In this document: positions 63,437 to 64,000 of the stretch, one piece after another | How the letters are laid out: each line of letters opens with the position of its first letter | How positions within the stretch are numbered: the first letter of the stretch is position 1 | Origin: Actinomadura macrotermitis | GTDB lineage: Bacteria > Actinomycetota > Actinomycetes > Streptosporangiales > Streptosporangiaceae | DNA length: 64,000 bases | Reading direction: 5' to 3' | Assembly: GCF_009604375.1 (NCBI RefSeq) | Contig: NZ_WEGH01000004.1 | Span: forward strand, 744,001-808,000 | Program-made: the position numbers and the translations under genes | Notes under the pieces: generated by a model | The model's database searches: none | What the model saw: the letters and a program-made list of their open reading frames with translations, nothing else | Told to the model about the DNA's origin: nothing

Positions 63437-64000
63437 ATGAGCAAGGTCCGGGAGCTGCCCGACGGCCCGAGCGACGAGACCGGCCTGACCCAGCGGCAGC
63501 GCATGGTGCTGGAGGTCATCCGCGACTCGGTGCACCGGCGCGGCTACCCGCCGTCGATGCGCGAGATCGGCGAGGCGGTCGGCCTGACCAGCACCTCCAG
63601 CGTGTCGCACCAGCTGCGCACCCTGCAGCGCAAGGGTTTCCTGCGGCGCGACCCGAACCGGCCGCGCGCGGTGGAGGTGCGCGTCCCGGGCGCCACCCCG
63701 GTGCGCACCGACGACGAGCCCTTCGAGACGCCCGCCGCCGACCCCGGCGCCCGCCCCGCGCCCGCCTACGTGCCGCTGGTCGGCCGGATCGCCGCCGGTG
63801 GCCCGATCCTGGCCGAGGAGGCCGTGGAGGACGTGTTCACGCTGCCCAAGCAGCTGGTCGGCGAGGGCACCCACTTCCTGCTGAAGGTGTCGGGCGACTC
63901 GATGATCGAGGCCGCCATCGCCGACGGCGACTGGGTCGTGGTGCGCCAGCAGCCGGTCGCCGAGCAGGGCGACATCGTGGCCGCCATGATCGACGGTGAG
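63437..64000 (+). CDS. lexA: LexA SOS repressor (partial, C-terminus off the right edge)
   Basis: 188 residues visible, open to the end of the window. GGAGG lies upstream of the ATG. N-terminal winged helix ([40 protein letters not shown]), the Ala120-Gly121 self-cleavage bond in VGRIAAGGP, and catalytic Ser155 (VSGDSMIEA). The catalytic Lys lies past the edge. RecA-stimulated cleavage derepresses the SOS genes, including itself and probably the LysM gene. Confidence 0.96.
   Translation, partial: MSKVRELPDGPSDETGLTQRQRMVLEVIRDSVHRRGYPPSMREIGEAVGLTSTSSVSHQLRTLQRKGFLRRDPNRPRAVEVRVPGATPVRTDDEPFETPAADPGARPAPAYVPLVGRIAAGGPILAEEAVEDVFTLPKQLVGEGTHFLLKVSGDSMIEAAIADGDWVVVRQQPVAEQGDIVAAMIDGE

Overview
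This 64 kb window is chromosomal DNA from a high-GC actinomycete. Codon third positions are almost always G or C, GTG and TTG starts are common, and most co-directional genes overlap by 4 bases (ATGA, GTGA or TTGA). The housekeeping set is typical of filamentous actinobacteria: a principal sigma factor of the HrdB/SigA type, a second GyrB-like topoisomerase subunit, and a B12-dependent ribonucleotide reductase with NrdR next to a LysM protein and LexA. An Actinomadura- or Streptosporangiales-like source is my inference; there is no rRNA to check it.

Layout. 1-6.4 kb: a two-component system (left edge, minus strand), a short doubtful ORF, the parE/gyrB-like gene and a drug-type ABC exporter. 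The kinase and the exporter share a palindromic motif upstream. 6.5-13 kb: small zinc-ribbon-like protein, YaaA, a hypothetical protein, the principal sigma factor and a PAS-PAS-GAF-PP2C phosphatase. 13.8-22.9 kb: a nine-gene run with 4-base overlaps holding a peptide/nickel-type ABC importer (five genes), a TetR regulator, agmatine deiminase, a carbon-nitrogen hydrolase and an amidohydrolase. This looks like one uptake and catabolism unit for a guanidino or polyamine compound.

23-25.5 kb: two paralogous globins (one a flavohemoglobin) followed by a DivIVA-like coiled-coil protein. 25.9-28.7 kb: an HhH DNA repair protein, a secreted protein, and a molybdopterin oxidoreductase with its cytochrome b. 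28.8-36.3 kb: a plus-strand run with two TY-Chap/SseB-type proteins, a C-terminal domain of unknown function followed at once by a small unknown protein, then pxpABC (5-oxoprolinase). 36.2-39.8 kb: an AlkZ-like winged-helix protein and a membrane-anchored double AAA+ ATPase. 40-44.2 kb: DesK/DesR-like system, haloalkane dehalogenase-like hydrolase, RNase HII and an HhH protein with a hairpin over its ribosome binding site.

44.2-58.5 kb is more accessory: a nitroreductase, a TerD-TerA fusion, and four regulator/target pairs that are divergent and have visible inverted-repeat operators (TetR/MFS, TetR/MpaB-type oxygenase, TetR/FAD monooxygenase, HxlR/nitroreductase). Between them are a serine hydrolase with unusual motifs, two decayed copies of a tetR 3' end, a pirin and two membrane proteins. 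58.6-64 kb: a 3' remnant of a MerR-type gene, nrdJ, nrdR with a pair of NrdR boxes, a LysM protein, and lexA (cut by the right edge) with two SOS boxes between the last two genes.

No tRNA, rRNA, CRISPR array, transposase or phage gene was seen.
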